This document shows, one piece after another, positions 11,017-23,171 of a stretch of 64,000 nucleotides of DNA; position 1 is the first letter of the stretch; every line of letters starts with the position of its first letter. The DNA lies in NCBI RefSeq assembly GCF_009727055.1, contig NC_052350.1, positions 27,344,866-27,408,865 of the forward strand. Reading direction: 5' to 3'. Below the pieces are notes generated by a model. It did not search any database and was not told the DNA's origin. It worked only from the letters and a program-made list of their open reading frames with translations. This DNA comes from Benincasa hispida. Its lineage: Eukaryota; Streptophyta; Magnoliopsida; Cucurbitales; Cucurbitaceae. The position numbers and the translations under genes are program-made.

Positions 11017-12012
11017 GGGTTGACTTACTAATCAGGGTTATATTGAGTTGACATAACATATCTACAGTGAAGGGAGTTCAACTATGGGCTTTAGTGGATT
11101 GACCCATTAGTTAACAAATGGGGGTTAGATCGGTCTAATGAGTTTAGTTGATTAATCTCGGATCGTTGGAGCCCATGATCTGTAGGTCCATGAGGTCCCC
11201 CTACTAGCTTGAAAATGGTTAAGCTCTAGAGTAGCGTGATAGTTAATTTGAAACGTTCAAATTAGAATCAAACGAAATTGGAGAATATATATTTAAATAT
11301 GATTTATATATGAAGATGGATTTTTGTAAAATTATTTAATATTGGATATTAAATTAATTAGAATTATTTAAATTGTTTAAATAATTATTTATTAATTTTA
11401 TTAGAAAATTAATTTATGAAATTAATTTGTAAAATTAATAAATTTTGATTTTAGAAATAAAATATGATTTTAAAATCATTTTTGGATTTTGGAAATGGAA
11501 AATTACACAAAATGAAAAATGAGATTTTTCATCTTCATCTTCATAGCTGCTCACAAAGAACCCACTTCTTCAACCTTCAATTACTCCAAGCATGAGCTGC
11601 ATCCCTTGCAGCAAATCTCTTTGCATGATAGTCTGCAATATATTGAAGAGATTGGAGTGATTTTGGTTTGATGCAACCGAATGAATTTTTCTAAAAAATT
11701 CAGGTAGAAAAAGAGGTTCTTCATTTGGGTTGCTGCTGTAAGCATTCTCCAAGTTCCCTTTGATTCCAGCTTATTTTGAGTCCCATAACTTAATCTAAAG
11801 CACCAAAAGAATTATAGGAAAGATCTTATGGTGGTTTACACAAAGATTTGGTGGAATTTGCAGCTGGAAATTAAGATTTCAACGGTTCTTTAAAGGTATG
11901 TCATGAAACCTATTAAATTCTGTTTAAGCATGTTTTCGTTTCTACAAATTTAATCAATTAGAGTGCTTATCGATCCTCATCGCTTCCGCTGCGTGCTGGA
12001 ACCAGTCCAACA
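11017..12012 (+). repeat. Copia-3 5' LTR, 5'-truncated
   Basis: It matches the 3' LTR from 18621 onward (shared start GGGTTGACTTACTAATCA) and ends in CCAGTCCAACA at 12012. The first 837 bp found in the 3' LTR (17784-18620) are absent. The AT-rich block 11280-11480 is shared by both LTRs. A 60-codon minus frame at 11570-11752 is LTR sequence, not a gene. Confidence 0.83.
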
Positions 12013-12014
12013 AT

Positions 12015-12026
12015 TGGTATCAGAGC
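12015..12026 (+). other. Primer-binding site of Copia-3
   Basis: The sequence TGGTATCAGAGC lies 2 bases after the LTR end. It is complementary to the 3' end of plant initiator Met-tRNA, the usual copia primer. Confidence 0.9.
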
Positions 12027-12256
12027 ATCATATAAGCATTCATTTCAGATTAATTTCGGTTTGATGGGTGTTTTATATGAAAATATGAAACTGCTGTACT
12101 GATATTTTTTCTGAGTTTTGGTTTTTATTTTCTCTTTAATTTCTCATTTAAATTTGTAATTGGCTCTTGTTTGATGAGTTTATATGTCATTCCAAGAGTC
12201 TGTAATTTATTTGGAGTCATTAGAGTTGAAATTAAGCTGTAATTTGAAGAAACAAG

Positions 12257-13908
12257 TGATAATAGGCAGAAATGCACGTTATCATAGTGCTAAGTTCTTA
12301 AACAATGTTGGATTGCATTGATAGAATATGTTAAATTGTGTCCATTAAGCATAAATTTTATACTTGCGGTTGCATGTGTCCAACGCATTAGAGCAGTTGA
12401 TCTCTATGTTTTTTTTGCAGAATAATGCGTTAACGTAGTGCAAAGAATGCGATCATAGGAATACATCAGTCGAGTGCAACTTCATCGCAAGACTTTGCAT
12501 TGATCGTGCTCGCAAACATTCATCCAAGAAGAATCATCGTAACCTGGTTGGCACAAATGGGGAGCGCATCCAAACGAAAGGACAACTAAGATCGATGGAA
12601 CAGAAAGCTGACAGCAGTCGGATCTAAATTTAGTTGACAGCCGATAACGGTCACAAGTACATCCAGCTTTATCGGTGACAAATATCTGGGGCGTCAGTCA
12701 GGAATTAAAGCTGTCCTATCAGTACAACCTGGAGAGAGAAACCTTCTTTCGCTTTTGATGCCCTATAAATACCAAGTGCATTCTTCAGTTAGGGGGTAAA
12801 GCAGTCGATTACTTCAACTTCTTACAAGTTCACACCTCTGTGCATAGTTTTCTTTACCATTTTACAGCAGAGCTAGAGAAGAGTATTGATGCCAGAGATT
12901 GACCAAGGTAGCTCGAGAGAGAACCTTGGGGCGTAAGAGCAGAGAGCGGGCTGACTCTCGCGAAAGCGAGAATATCTTTAGAGCACGAGTAGAAACAGTG
13001 TAATGCCTGGTGGCAAGAAATTGCTTCAGACTCTTACTTTACTTGCATTGTTATTTTGTACTTCATCTTATATCTATTCCATGGAAGTTCTATTTCTACA
13101 TTTATTCACTCTCTTAATACGCATGAGTAGCTAAACTAGCTAAATGGGTTGAGAGGAACTAAGCTAACATGATCTAGGAAGTTCATCGCCTGTGATTGTC
13201 CTGTTTTATGTTGTGCAAAATACCCCTTTAGAGTTACTCGAGAGAGAATCTAAAGAAAGAACCTAATGTCTCGAGAGAGCTAGGTTAAAATCTGGACTCG
13301 AAAGAGCAAGATTAGGCTTGCATAAACAAGAGATAGGGACTTAGAGATAAGCTCTGTTTGCCAACTTGCATCGCATGCATCCTAGGAATAGGAGTGATAT
13401 TATGTGGTCGCATGTTTGTGTGAATGTCATGTTGTCATCGCATAAATAAAGATAGAGGTTTATGTGTAAACCCTGTAGACTTATCGCATATTTATCACAT
13501 GCGTTCTAGCCTTAGAAGCTGTGGCATTCATGCCGAGAGGTGGCTTACTATTGTATGCATGTTGCATGATCGCAAAGCATGAATGCATCCTAGTGAGTGT
13601 TAGCCGAATCCCTTCTCAACCTGTTCACCGCATATTCATCGTATTTCCCATTTACCATCTCTTTTCGAACTCTTCCGCATTGTTATTATTTTCATCAACG
13701 CAACAACAACGCAACACTTGTTTATTTAACCGGTTACCGCAAGTTTTCATAAAAATCTCCAACACAACTATTTTCACAAGTCCCTGTGTTCAACCCTGGA
13801 CTTACAAGGAAACTTAGAGGAATTTACACTTGGATTCCACTGGGGAAACTTGAGTGCAGAACGCTATCCATCACACATATCATCCATAATTCCACACCTC
13901 GTAAAAAT
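12257..13908 (+). mobile_element. Probable solo LTR inserted in the Copia-3 leader
   Basis: The Copia-4 leader (reverse, near 59710-59740) runs without interruption through a position where Copia-3 has about 1.65 kb of unrelated DNA. The insert starts TGATAATAGG and ends near ...CTCGTAAAAATA. It contains a TATAAATA box at 12764-12771 and a pyrimidine run with GCAG near 12410. I see no gag or pol, so a solo LTR from a different family is the simplest reading. The exact right end and the target duplication are not clear. The 98-codon frame at 13521-13817 has no recognisable domain. Confidence 0.55.
12764..12771 (+). promoter_or_regulatory. TATA box of the inserted LTR
   Basis: TATAAATA inside CCCTATAAATACC, centrally placed in the insertion, as expected for an LTR promoter. 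Confidence 0.45.
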
Positions 13909-13974
13909 AAGAGGCCGAGTTGCAGATTCCAGAAAATCAGCCTCTGTTCGTATCGTCGTTGAGCTTCAGTAGCT

Positions 13975-14690
13975 AAACGATCATTTAGCATCATGTGTTA
14001 CACGATGTGAAGAAAAGCTAAACGATCGTGTAGCTTCGGGCATTGATCATTTAGGTATTGTGCACTAGACAATCGTGTACTTGTGGGAGATAGGCAATGC
14101 GTTGTATTGCTATATGATGGCACTACACGATCCTGTAGCTTCGGGTGGGAGCTAAGTAATGTGGTGAAGAGATATACGATAGCGTTGCACGATCACTTAC
14201 CATAATCATTTACCTTTGATCGGGAGCTAAACGATGCGTTGAGTTGCTATGCGATAGCAATAAGCGATCGTTTACCTCTATGCGGCAGCTAAGAGATGCA
14301 TTGAAATGCTAAGCGATAGCATTACGTGATCGTTTACCTATGCACGGCAGCTGGGCGATGTGTCGAGAGCTATGCGATAGCACTAAGTGATCTCTTACCT
14401 TTGTGTGTGCGCTAAACGATTAAGACATGGTGCTAAACGATGGTGCTAAGCGATCGTGTAGTAAAATGTCCATGCTAAACGATGGAGCTGCAGGATAGTG
14501 TTGGACACTAAGCGATCGTGTAGCGTCCTTTGGCACTAGATGATGACACTATACGATTGAAGGCAAGCACTACACGATCATGTAGCTTTGTTAAGCGATA
14601 TGCGATAGTTGCTAAATGATCAAGCAAACACTAAACGATCAGGAAAAAGCATGACGATGGTTGTTAATGCTAAACGATCAGCCTTAGTGA
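13975..14690 (+). repeat. ACGATC palindrome array in the Copia-3 leader
   Basis: About 700 bases hold more than twenty units of the type CTAAACGATCGTGTAGC or a variant, spaced irregularly. Variation concentrates on the central CGATCG and the outer GCTA/TAGC arms. The array is followed by a GGTTCGAGCGGTT-rich tail (14715-14850) that is likewise shared with the other leaders. Confidence 0.7.
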
Positions 14691-16340
14691 GATTTTGAGC
14701 GAGAGCAAGAGCAGCTGGTTCGGCCGATTCTCTTGAGGTCTAGTTCGATTCAGCTTTAAATGGTTTTTAGCTGGTCCAGTTCAGAATCTGTTGGTCAGGT
14801 TCAGACAGTTTGGGTCTGGTTCAAGCGGTTTAGAGCGGTTCGAGCGGTGTTGAAGTTGTTTTTGTAATAGTTAGGTTTTTGCTTTCTTGTTTTTGCCAAA
14901 ACTAAAACCATATCAGTTCTTGTTTAATTATTTGTGTATTGGATTTATGTTATAATTAAATGAATTTTGTATGTGCATACAGTATGCCATTTAGATTTAA
15001 AATCCCACCGTTGAAAGCATGCAACATGCATTGAAAGTATGTTATAATTTGTTACAATATATAGTATGCATGTTAGGGTTTCTTGTATTTAATATAAGTG
15101 TTATATTAGATATTCAATGTCTGTATGTTGTGGATGTTTAGCATGTCTAAAGTTTTATAATTTGTTATAAAATTGGGTTAGATATTTAAAATCCATAACA
15201 AAGAACAATTGAATGCTCACGTAGGTTAACCGCTTGTTTTAATAGTTAAAATAGGTTGTTAAACTTGTAAAACTTGGTTACAAACTCAACTGGTATATAA
15301 TTCTGTCAAAGACTGGGGGTATTTAAGTTGACGGTATACGAACACTTCCTACCTGGGGATTATAGCCGAATAATTGAGCATTGGTAACTGGTTTTATAAG
15401 TATTCGTGAGCAATGTAAGGTAATGAAAAGGTTTATCACCTAGACATCGTAGGTTTAAGTCCATTTATAAGTGTTATACTTGGATAAGTCATATAGACTT
15501 AGTGTTGTTTTTATTAGCCGTAAAATAGCCTAAGTATAATTTTACCAAAAAATTAGAACATTTCAGTGGTAGTCAATAACTTCTATATGATAGAGTTATT
15601 AGAAAACTTCAGCGGGAGATTAATAACATACATGATATGTTATTCTTAGCTCTCGCGTCCCTAAGAGTTCACAGTCTGCATTTAAGCAGTACTTCATATC
15701 ACCCTGGGAGTGACCTTCCTACGGAAAGTATTTTTTAGCTTAAATTTAGATTCTGGTGAATAAAGGGAAGTTGTTCGAACAGAAATCCAATGTACAATTT
15801 CAACTGCCACATCTCCACATAGTTCACATTGTGAGATTCATATGACGCTTCGTGTCACCTTGGGAGTGACCTCCATTCGAAAAGCGAATGTATGCGTCAA
15901 TATCAAGGTGAACGAGGGATGTAGTTCATAGTAAGTGGGTGAAGGAAATGTGTCAACATATCCTACGGTCTCCTCCATAAGTTTGAACCGTGAGATTCCT
16001 ATGTTGCACCTGCTGGTTAGCTTTAAGTGGTCCTTGTTTAACGACGGCTATCCCCACGAAGGGTTGTAACATAGGATTCGGAACAACTCAAGCTCCATAA
16101 AGGGATAGGATTTCTTAGGTCTTAGTGACCTCCAACGTCTAAAAATGTTGGGTCTACACTTACATAATTATTAAGTGTTAATAATTTCTGACAAAAAGTG
16201 GTACCTAAATGACTATCGAAATATGAGTTATTCTGGAGATAGTTTTAGACAAGAATGTCTTGTTGTAGTATCGTTGCAAAAGAATAATCTTGGGTACAAT
16301 ATTAAAATTGCTAAAACTTGATTGGATTTAAAATTTCAAA

Positions 16341-17130
16341 ATGATGAGTTCAATAATACAAGTGTTGGCATCAGATAAACTTATCGGGGGTAATTATGTG
16401 ACTTGAAAATCAAATTTGAACACGTTACTTGTGATAGACGATTTGCGGTTTGTCTTGAATTAAGGATTGTTCTCCCATTCCTAGCTCTAACACAAACCGA
16501 AATGTTCAGGATGTGTATGACAGATGGGTCAGGGCTAATAATAAAGCCCATGTTTATATCCTCGCCAGCTTATCTAATGTCTTGGCGATGAAGCATGAGG
16601 ATATGAGTACTGCCAAAAGAGATTATGGAATCTCTGTGAGGGTTGTTTGGACAACCGTCCTTCACCCTAAGGCATGATGTCGTCAAGTACGTTTATAACA
16701 GTCGCATGAAAGAGGGAACCGATGTTCATGAACATGTCCTGAACATGATGGTCCACTTTAATGTGGCAGAAGTAAACAATGTTGTCATGGATGTGAGAAG
16801 TCAAGTTGGTTTTATTTTGGAATCTCTTCCAAAGAGTTTTCTACAATTCTGTACGACTGCATTGATGAATAAAATTGAATACAGCTTGACTACTCTACTA
16901 AATGAGCTATAGGCTTACCAAACAATGTTAAGAACAAAGAGTCTGGAGCCAGAAGTAAATGTTACTACTGCCATGAAGAGAGGAATGTCCTCCAAGCCTG
17001 ATGTTGCTTCCTCTTCGAAGAGTAAGAGTGTTCCTGTGAAGAAAGGAAAAGGGAAAGGGAAGAAGAACCCTCCTGGAAAGAAAGGCAAGGATAACGTTGT
17101 AGATAAAGGAAAGTGCACTGGAAGAGAAAC
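16341..17130 (+). pseudogene. gag: Copia-3 gag
   Basis: The ATG at 16341 opens the copia gag N-terminus (SSIIQVLASDKL), but an in-frame TGA replaces the conserved Trp codon near 16399. At least one shift lies between 16440 and 16640. From 16643 to 16912 the core is open: FGQPSFTLRHDVVKYVY, then MVHFNVAEV, SQVGFILESLPKSF and the ALMNKIEYSLTTLLNEL block, ended by TAG at 16910. A basic Lys/Gly-rich tail follows to about 17130, normally the region before the zinc knuckle, but the knuckle itself is lost. A 135-codon minus frame over this region (16915-17322) is a shadow. Confidence 0.82.
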
Positions 17131-17783
17131 TGCCCTCAGTATCTTGCCGAGAAGAGAGCAGAGAAAGGTAATAAGGCTAACTAGTCCCTGGGACCGTTTG
17201 CTTAGCTCATCCAGTGGGAGATGTTGCTGCTTGTAAATAACAAATTGTATATATTTTTGTGATAATGAAGTGTTCATTTTTAAAAAATTATGATTGTTCA
17301 AGCAACTTCTGTTAAGAATCAAATTGCTAAAAGCTATTTGTAAATATTTAGATATTTAAAATGGCTAGATCAAAGTATAGAAAGTTTAAAATTTTCTACA
17401 TCTGATTGTTAACAAGAAGTTGTTAAGACAGGTCAGATGCATCTTACTCAAAGAGTTGACAGTACCTCAATGTAGTGGAAGGAAAGTGTGCTTCTTGGAC
17501 ATTATTAAGAATCAATCCCATATAGTTTTATCAAAAGCCTATTGTATACTAACTTATTTACAATGATTCTCTCGGCTAAAGTATTTGAGAATCACCTAGT
17601 AGGACTAGGAATGCCAGATAACCTAGGGCAAGTGGAAGAAATATCGGTTATGGAATACCAAATGGTAAAAGATGGGTATGGGATGCCCTTGTTTTTATTG
17701 TATTTCTCTACAAAACTTAGAAACTCGGTCTTATATATCAGATGTATAAGTTACCACTGGAGTTTTAGTCAAAGTGGGAGTTT
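17131..17783 (+). pseudogene. pol: Copia-3 pol remnants around a large deletion
   Basis: Only scraps remain. There is an AT-rich segment of uncertain origin at 17237-17400, a short stretch resembling the linker between integrase and RT (around TCAAAGAGTTGAC, 17450-17510), and the terminal pol block AKVFENHLVGLGM at 17570-17615, which normally closes RNase H. All catalytic domains are missing. The polypurine-like AAAGTGGGAG at 17772-17781 precedes the LTR. Confidence 0.7.
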
Positions 17784-19622
17784 GTTGGATTTTATGTTCT
17801 AAAACTCGTGGTTTGTAAACAATGTAACTTATTCTGAAAGTTCAATAAGGTGTTATTGAGTAGATGTGTTGCTTGATAGAAATCCAATAAACCTAAAAGT
17901 CCCTTGACTATTGGATGAATACTTGAACTTTATGTGGAGACATAAAAGTGGATTAGGTTCGAGTAAATAGTTAAAATGATCTATAATATATGAATAGGGT
18001 TGAGCACCTTATTCTGGTAAAACTATTGGATACAGCCCGCTCTTTAGTTGTTACAAAGAGTTGTAAAGTGCTACAAACGAAGTGATCATAATTCGTTCAT
18101 GTTGGGACATAAGAAGTGGGGGTGTCCTTGTGCAAAAGGGTTTGTACAAGATCAGACCACAAAATTAGTCACTCTTACTTTATAACGCTGTTTACTGTTT
18201 AAGACTGACTATTTCAAAGCGATGACCTAGGTAACTTGACCTTAATCCTAAGCTAACTATGAACTCCTGTTTATTTGGAATTATCCTTAGATTTTCATAG
18301 GTGAGGGTTGGCTCAACAGCTCTGAGTCAATAAACCTCCCATTTCAGGGGTAAGATCGGATAGATAACTGTGGACATAGGGTGCAATACAAAATTCACTC
18401 CTACATGCTTTTAGGGATAGTAGAGAGGTTATTCCCTTAAGTGCTGATTTTGGGACTTGAACAAGGGCCCTGCCCTCTCATTGGCCCGAGAGGGACTCGG
18501 TTTTGTTGATTGGATCACAAAACAATTGTTCATTAGGGGATCAGTGGGGACTTAAGGAACAAGAGGTAATTTTGGGTAAAACAGAGATTTGACCCGACCT
18601 TATTACGAACAACCTGTGAAGGGTTGACTTACTAATCATGGTTATATCGAGTGGACATAATATATCTATAGTGGGGGGAGTTCAACTATGGACTTTAGTG
18701 GAGTGACCCATTAGTTAACAAATGAGGGTTAGATCGGTTTAATGAGTTTAGTCGATTAATCTCGGATCGTTGAGACCCATGATCTATAGATCCACGAGGT
18801 CCCCCTTCTAGTCGAAAATGGATTAGTTCTAGAGTAGCGTGACATGTTAATTTGAAACGTTCAAATTAGAATCAAACGAAATTGGAGAATATATATTTAA
18901 ATATGATTTAAATATATTGAAGATGGATTTGTGTAAAATTAATTTAATATTGGATATTAAATTAATTAGAATAATTTAAATTGTTTAAATAATTATTTAT
19001 TAATTTTATTAGAAAATTAATTTATGAAATTAATTTGTAAAATTAATAAATTTTTATTTTAGAAATAAAATATGATTTTAAAATCATTTTTGGATTTTGG
19101 AAATGGAAAAATACACAAAATGAAAAATGAGATTTTTCATCTTCATCTTCAAAGTTGCTCACAAAGAACCCACTTCTTTAACCTTCAATTACTCCAAGCA
19201 TGAGCTAGATCCTATGCAGCAAATCTCTTTGCATGATAATCTGCAATATACTGAAGAGATTGAAGTGATTTTAGTTTGATGCAACCGAATGAATTTTTCT
19301 AAAAAAATTCAGGTAGAAAAAGGTGTTCTTCATTTGGGTTGCTTCTGTGAGCATTCTCCAAATTCCCTTTGATTCCAGCTTATTTTGTGTCCCACAACTG
19401 AATCTAGAGCACCAAGAGAATAGTAAGGAAGATCTTGTGGTGGTCTACACAAAGATTTGGAGGAATTTGCAGCTGGAACTCAAGATTTCAACGATTTTTC
19501 AAAGGTATGTCATGAAACCCATTAAATTCTATTTAAGCATGTTTTCGTTTCTGCCAAAATTAATCAATTAGAGTGCTTATCGATCCTCGTCACTTCCCTT
19601 GCATGCTGGTACCAGTCCAACA
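17784..19622 (+). repeat. Copia-3 3' LTR (1.84 kb, complete)
   Basis: It is bounded by the short inverted repeat TGTTGGA at 17784 and TCCAACA ending at 19622, directly after the polypurine tract. It shares long AT-rich blocks and several conserved segments (e.g. 18630-18850) with the Copia-4 LTRs in reverse, so the two are related families. The small frame at 19323-19571 is LTR sequence. Confidence 0.88.
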
Positions 19623-21076
19623 ATTATTGTTCATTAAATGCTTTAATAAACTTTAATCAATTCTTGCATGCTTGTAACAAATCTATCTAATTCACCTTCC
19701 AGGTCAGTTCCCAGGTAGGGTTGTTCCATTTTCGTCATCTTAAATACCCAGCTTAGACAGAACCGACCTTAGACAAAGGTCTCTTATAGATTCATTTTTT
19801 ACAAATTTAATCTTTTAATATTAACTAATTTAATTCTATTAAACTGATTAAAAGATTAAACTTATTTCTAATCTTATTACAAATAATATGATCATAGGTC
19901 TAAAGTGAATCATATTTTAAACTATTTAAAAAATGATTTTAACTCTATGTGAGCATGCAATTCTTTATTATAGATTTTAATTTCTAATTTCACTTATTTA
20001 TAGCTATTATAAAGAATAAATGAAATAAATTAGAACCTAAGATTGCATCTAATGGCATACTTTGTAAGATTATAACATTTATAAATTACCTAAAGTAGTG
20101 TCATGCTTCATGCAATCTCATTTTCAGTACTTGACATACATAATATTTATATACTAAAGTAATGAATTTTTTTTTTTTTTTTTATCATCCATACATACTT
20201 ACTATATATTATAACCATTAGAATATAAATAATGCATGGTAATGTTATTAATGCATGCATTCATATATTATAAATCTTATATTAGATGATGCAAGTGCAT
20301 GCTATTAAGTAAATCGTGCAACTATATTATAATATTTATAATAATCATGATGCATAACCTATGATGGATTTTCTCTATATGACATACAATATGACATGTA
20401 TCATAAAATAAATCATACATTCGATGCATACTTTTTAAAAAAAAATAAGCGCATTTTGGACCAGGATTGACTTGCTAGCAATTAATTAAATTAATTAACA
20501 TTTATATTAATTTAATTAATTAAAAACTAATTATTAAAATAATAAATAAAGAAAATAAGCTGCTGAACCGCCTGGGAAAGAGTCAAACCACCCGCGAACC
20601 GAATCTTGAATTGCAAACCGCTGGTGAACTGGCTCCAACACACATGTCCTTCGTGTCTTAGAGCGTCGCGACACTACGAAAACTCCTTTCCATTGCAGCG
20701 TCGGAGAGTCACGACGCCAAGGTACAACGTCGTGACACTGCTATACAGAAAGCTTATGTACAACGCGTTTCTACTCTAATTTTCCTTCATTTTGGCCTCG
20801 AAACCTCTAGATCGTCGCCAAAAACAAAAGAGCCCTTACTACCGAACAACTTGAACTTAACAAATTACAGACTCGATTACAATTATGCCCAAAAACAAAA
20901 GGGCTCTTACATATCGAATTGTAAAAAAAATGGTAAACTAAAGTCAATCCCAATGAAAACATCCAAAAATTTGTAATCAACACATTCATCACATAAATAC
21001 ACATAAAACATATAAATCCCACCATAATTCTGAATTAATTTAAAAAATAATTAACATTGGGACTAAAAAAACGTTC
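19623..21076 (-). other. Copia-2 leader (minus strand), cut by Copia-3
   Basis: Read on the minus strand, this matches the leader type seen at 480-1440 of Copia-1, e.g. the block around 19690-19790 complementary to 1210-1300. It starts at the Copia-3 right end and runs to the PBS at 21077. Near 20650-20740 it carries a different short repeat (GCGTCGCGAC / CGTCGTGAC) where the other leaders have the ACGATC array. A run of 17 T lies at 20167-20183. No coding signal is visible; the frame at 20807-21025 is not supported. Confidence 0.68.
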
Positions 21077-21088
21077 ACTCTAATACCA
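21077..21088 (-). other. Primer-binding site of Copia-2
   Basis: The minus strand reads TGGTATTAGAGT, one mismatch from the initiator Met-tRNA complement, 2 bases from the LTR end at 21091. Confidence 0.78.
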
Positions 21089-21090
21089 AT

Positions 21091-22717
21091 TGAAGGTTTG
21101 TGAAAACTCTAAGAAAGCGTGATCAGATCCCAATTTCATTTATTTTACATAAATAAAATAATTCAAAGACGAAAACAAATTATACATTCAAAAAACAACA
21201 TGCTTTAAAACAAAACATAACAAAAAGAAAAAAAAAAAAAAAGAAGAGGAATTAGGGTTAGGATAACACTTACCCCTATAGTCACAAAACCCTTCAGGAA
21301 TTTCTCTCCAATTGATGATCTCAACGAACTCTCTAAAGACTTCTTGGATCACGAACACACTAAAAAGATAGCAACCCAAATCTAATTTGGTTGAACACCA
21401 CCACAACGGAAACCACAGTATTCTCCTTTGGGTGAGAATCAAAGAGGGAGTTTGTGGGTTTCTCTTAATTTTTGGGAGAGGGAATCAGAGAGTTTTTGGG
21501 AGGAATTTTCTGTAGATCAATAGAATGGTTCAGAGAGAGAGCGGGAAAAAATCCTCCTACGTAAAAAACCAAGAAGCAGTAAACCACTCACCAAAATTGC
21601 TCTTTCATCCCATGATCCTCAAGAGAATTAAGGGAGGAGGTTATAATAACTCCCAACCTTTTAAAAATCAGATTTAAATTAAAATTTAAAACTAATTTTG
21701 ATTTAATTAATATAATATAATTATATAATAATTAACTTATCATATAATAAATATTATACTATATGTTATATCAAATATAACATATGACCTATAGTTTATA
21801 TTATATCAAATATAATATAATATATAGTTTGAAATTCTCTCATTAAATCTATGGTATTTAATATAAATCAAATTCATATTAAATTTAACTTATAGTTTTT
21901 ATATGAATCCAATTCATATAAGTAATATTTGAATCATATTCAAATATTTATTTCCTCTCAAATTAAACTTTATATTATAATGTATCAAATACATTATATT
22001 AATTATATCACATATAATTAATTCCCTTAATTAATTTGAACAATACAACTTAGTCCAAAATTAATTTGATTCTCAATAATCCTAGTTGAGCTACCGAGGA
22101 GACCTTATGACCCTATAGATTGAAGCTCCAATAGTACTTGGTTAATTAATTAAACTTTTAAATTACCCAACTTTCATTAACTGTCGGTCACTCCACTAAA
22201 GAACGACAGCTACACTCTTTTGCACTACAGACATATTTCTATATCCATTGGATATAACCAATCAACGGTGCGATGATCCTTTACAAATTGCTCGTAAGTA
22301 TAGCTAGGCCAAATTTACTATTTTACTTTTGTAGTCACATCTAACTCCTTAAGTACCATTGATCCCTCTAATGAACAATAAGTCATAGTCCAACTATGAC
22401 TAAACCCGTTTTGGACTAGGAGAGGGTGTGGCGCTACATTGTTCAGTCCTGGAATCAACCCTTAGGGGAGCAATTTCTCTGCTTACTCTAATTATAGAGA
22501 ATGAGTGAATTCTTTTTGTATAGTTGCGTTCCCAACTCCCCAATCAGACAAATCCCCAAAATGATAAGCATATTGATTTGGTGAATTGGCCACTCTCACC
22601 CTATGTAGATCAAAAGACCGCCTTCACAGACAGGATTTTACAATTCACTCAAGATTCAAGTCAAGTCACTTATGGTCATCTTGATGAAATGTAAGTCTTT
22701 TCTACCAACGGTGTTAT
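21091..22717 (-). repeat. Copia-2 5' LTR, 3' portion
   Basis: The LTR end reads ...CCTTCA on the minus strand (TGAAGG at 21091), next to the PBS. The LTR continues rightwards until Copia-4 interrupts it after GTTAT at 22713-22717, and resumes at 62987. Its content is U5 then AT-rich U3/R blocks (21700-22080). It is related to the Copia-1 LTR. The A-run near 21226-21241 is a simple repeat. The small minus frame at 21188-21442 is LTR sequence. Confidence 0.75.
22713..22717. other. Target site duplication of Copia-4, left copy (GTTAT)
   Basis: GTTAT here and GTTAT at 62982-62986 flank the Copia-4 ends exactly, although they lie 40 kb apart. Host LTR sequence continues on both outer sides. Confidence 0.85.
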
Positions 22718-23171
22718 TGTGAGAGTGTATCAACATGCAGCGGAAGCAACAAGGATCAATATGCATTCAAATTTACTAATTTTGGCAGAGACTAAAAAAT
22801 GTTCATCAAATATAAGAAGGTTTGTAGTCATACCTTTGTAGAACTCTTCAAGATCTTGATCAATAGTAGTTGTTTTCTTCAAAGAACACTGCGAAGCACC
22901 TCAAGATCTTCCCCACTATCCTCTTGGAGCTTTAGAACAAGTTGTGGGACTTAAGAACATCTTGAAGCAATAGAAAACAAGAGAAAAGCTTACTGCACTA
23001 GCATTGTTAGAAGAACTCTTCTTCAACCCGAAATTTTCTCTAAAATTTCTATTGAATGCATGCCTCAAATTCACTCAAATCTTCTTTATTTATTGCAGGT
23101 GAACATGCAAAGAAGAACACTACCTAAGTTGGAGCTCATGCTTGGAGTAAGGAGGAAATGGTGTTTGTGTG
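22718..23171 (-). repeat. Copia-4 3' LTR, outer piece
   Basis: Starts TGTGAGAGTGTATCAAC at 22718 (LTR 3' end on the minus strand) and runs to the gypsy insertion point. The last five bases, GTGTG at 23167-23171, are repeated at 48376-48380, where the LTR resumes. The uninterrupted version of this site is visible in the 5' LTR at about 61630-61645. Confidence 0.88.

Larger units (their letters stand above)
12027..16340 (+). other. Untranslated leader of Copia-3
   Basis: This is leader sequence between PBS and gag, interrupted by the insertion at about 12257-13908. Without that insertion it is about 2.65 kb, close to the 2.28 kb leader of Copia-4 (57673-59948), to which it aligns in reverse. 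It holds the ACGATC array (13975-14690), a Leu/Phe-poor AT-rich middle and the CACCGTGAGATTC-type heading motifs near 15820 and 15975. No conserved frame is visible. Confidence 0.72.
11017..19622 (+). mobile_element. Copia-3: internally deleted Ty1/copia element
   Basis: The order is truncated 5' LTR, PBS, long leader, gag, short pol remnants, polypurine tract, complete 3' LTR. About 3.5 kb of pol normally present between the gag knuckle and the end of RNase H is missing. A 1.65 kb LTR-like insertion lies in the leader. The first roughly 840 bp of the 5' LTR are missing at the junction with Copia-2 gag, so no target duplication can be shown. Confidence 0.82.

Noticed and set aside
13521..13817. 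A 98-codon plus frame in the leader insertion
   Set aside because: No recognisable domain, no homologous frame elsewhere in the window, and it lies in LTR-like DNA.
16915..17322. A 135-codon minus frame opposite Copia-3 gag
   Set aside because: Shadow of the Lys/Gly-rich gag tail. Phe/Leu/Pro-rich and with no conserved block.
20167..20183. T run as a Pol III terminator or retroposon tail
   Set aside because: No tRNA- or SINE-like boxes nearby and no target duplication. A simple repeat in an AT-rich leader.
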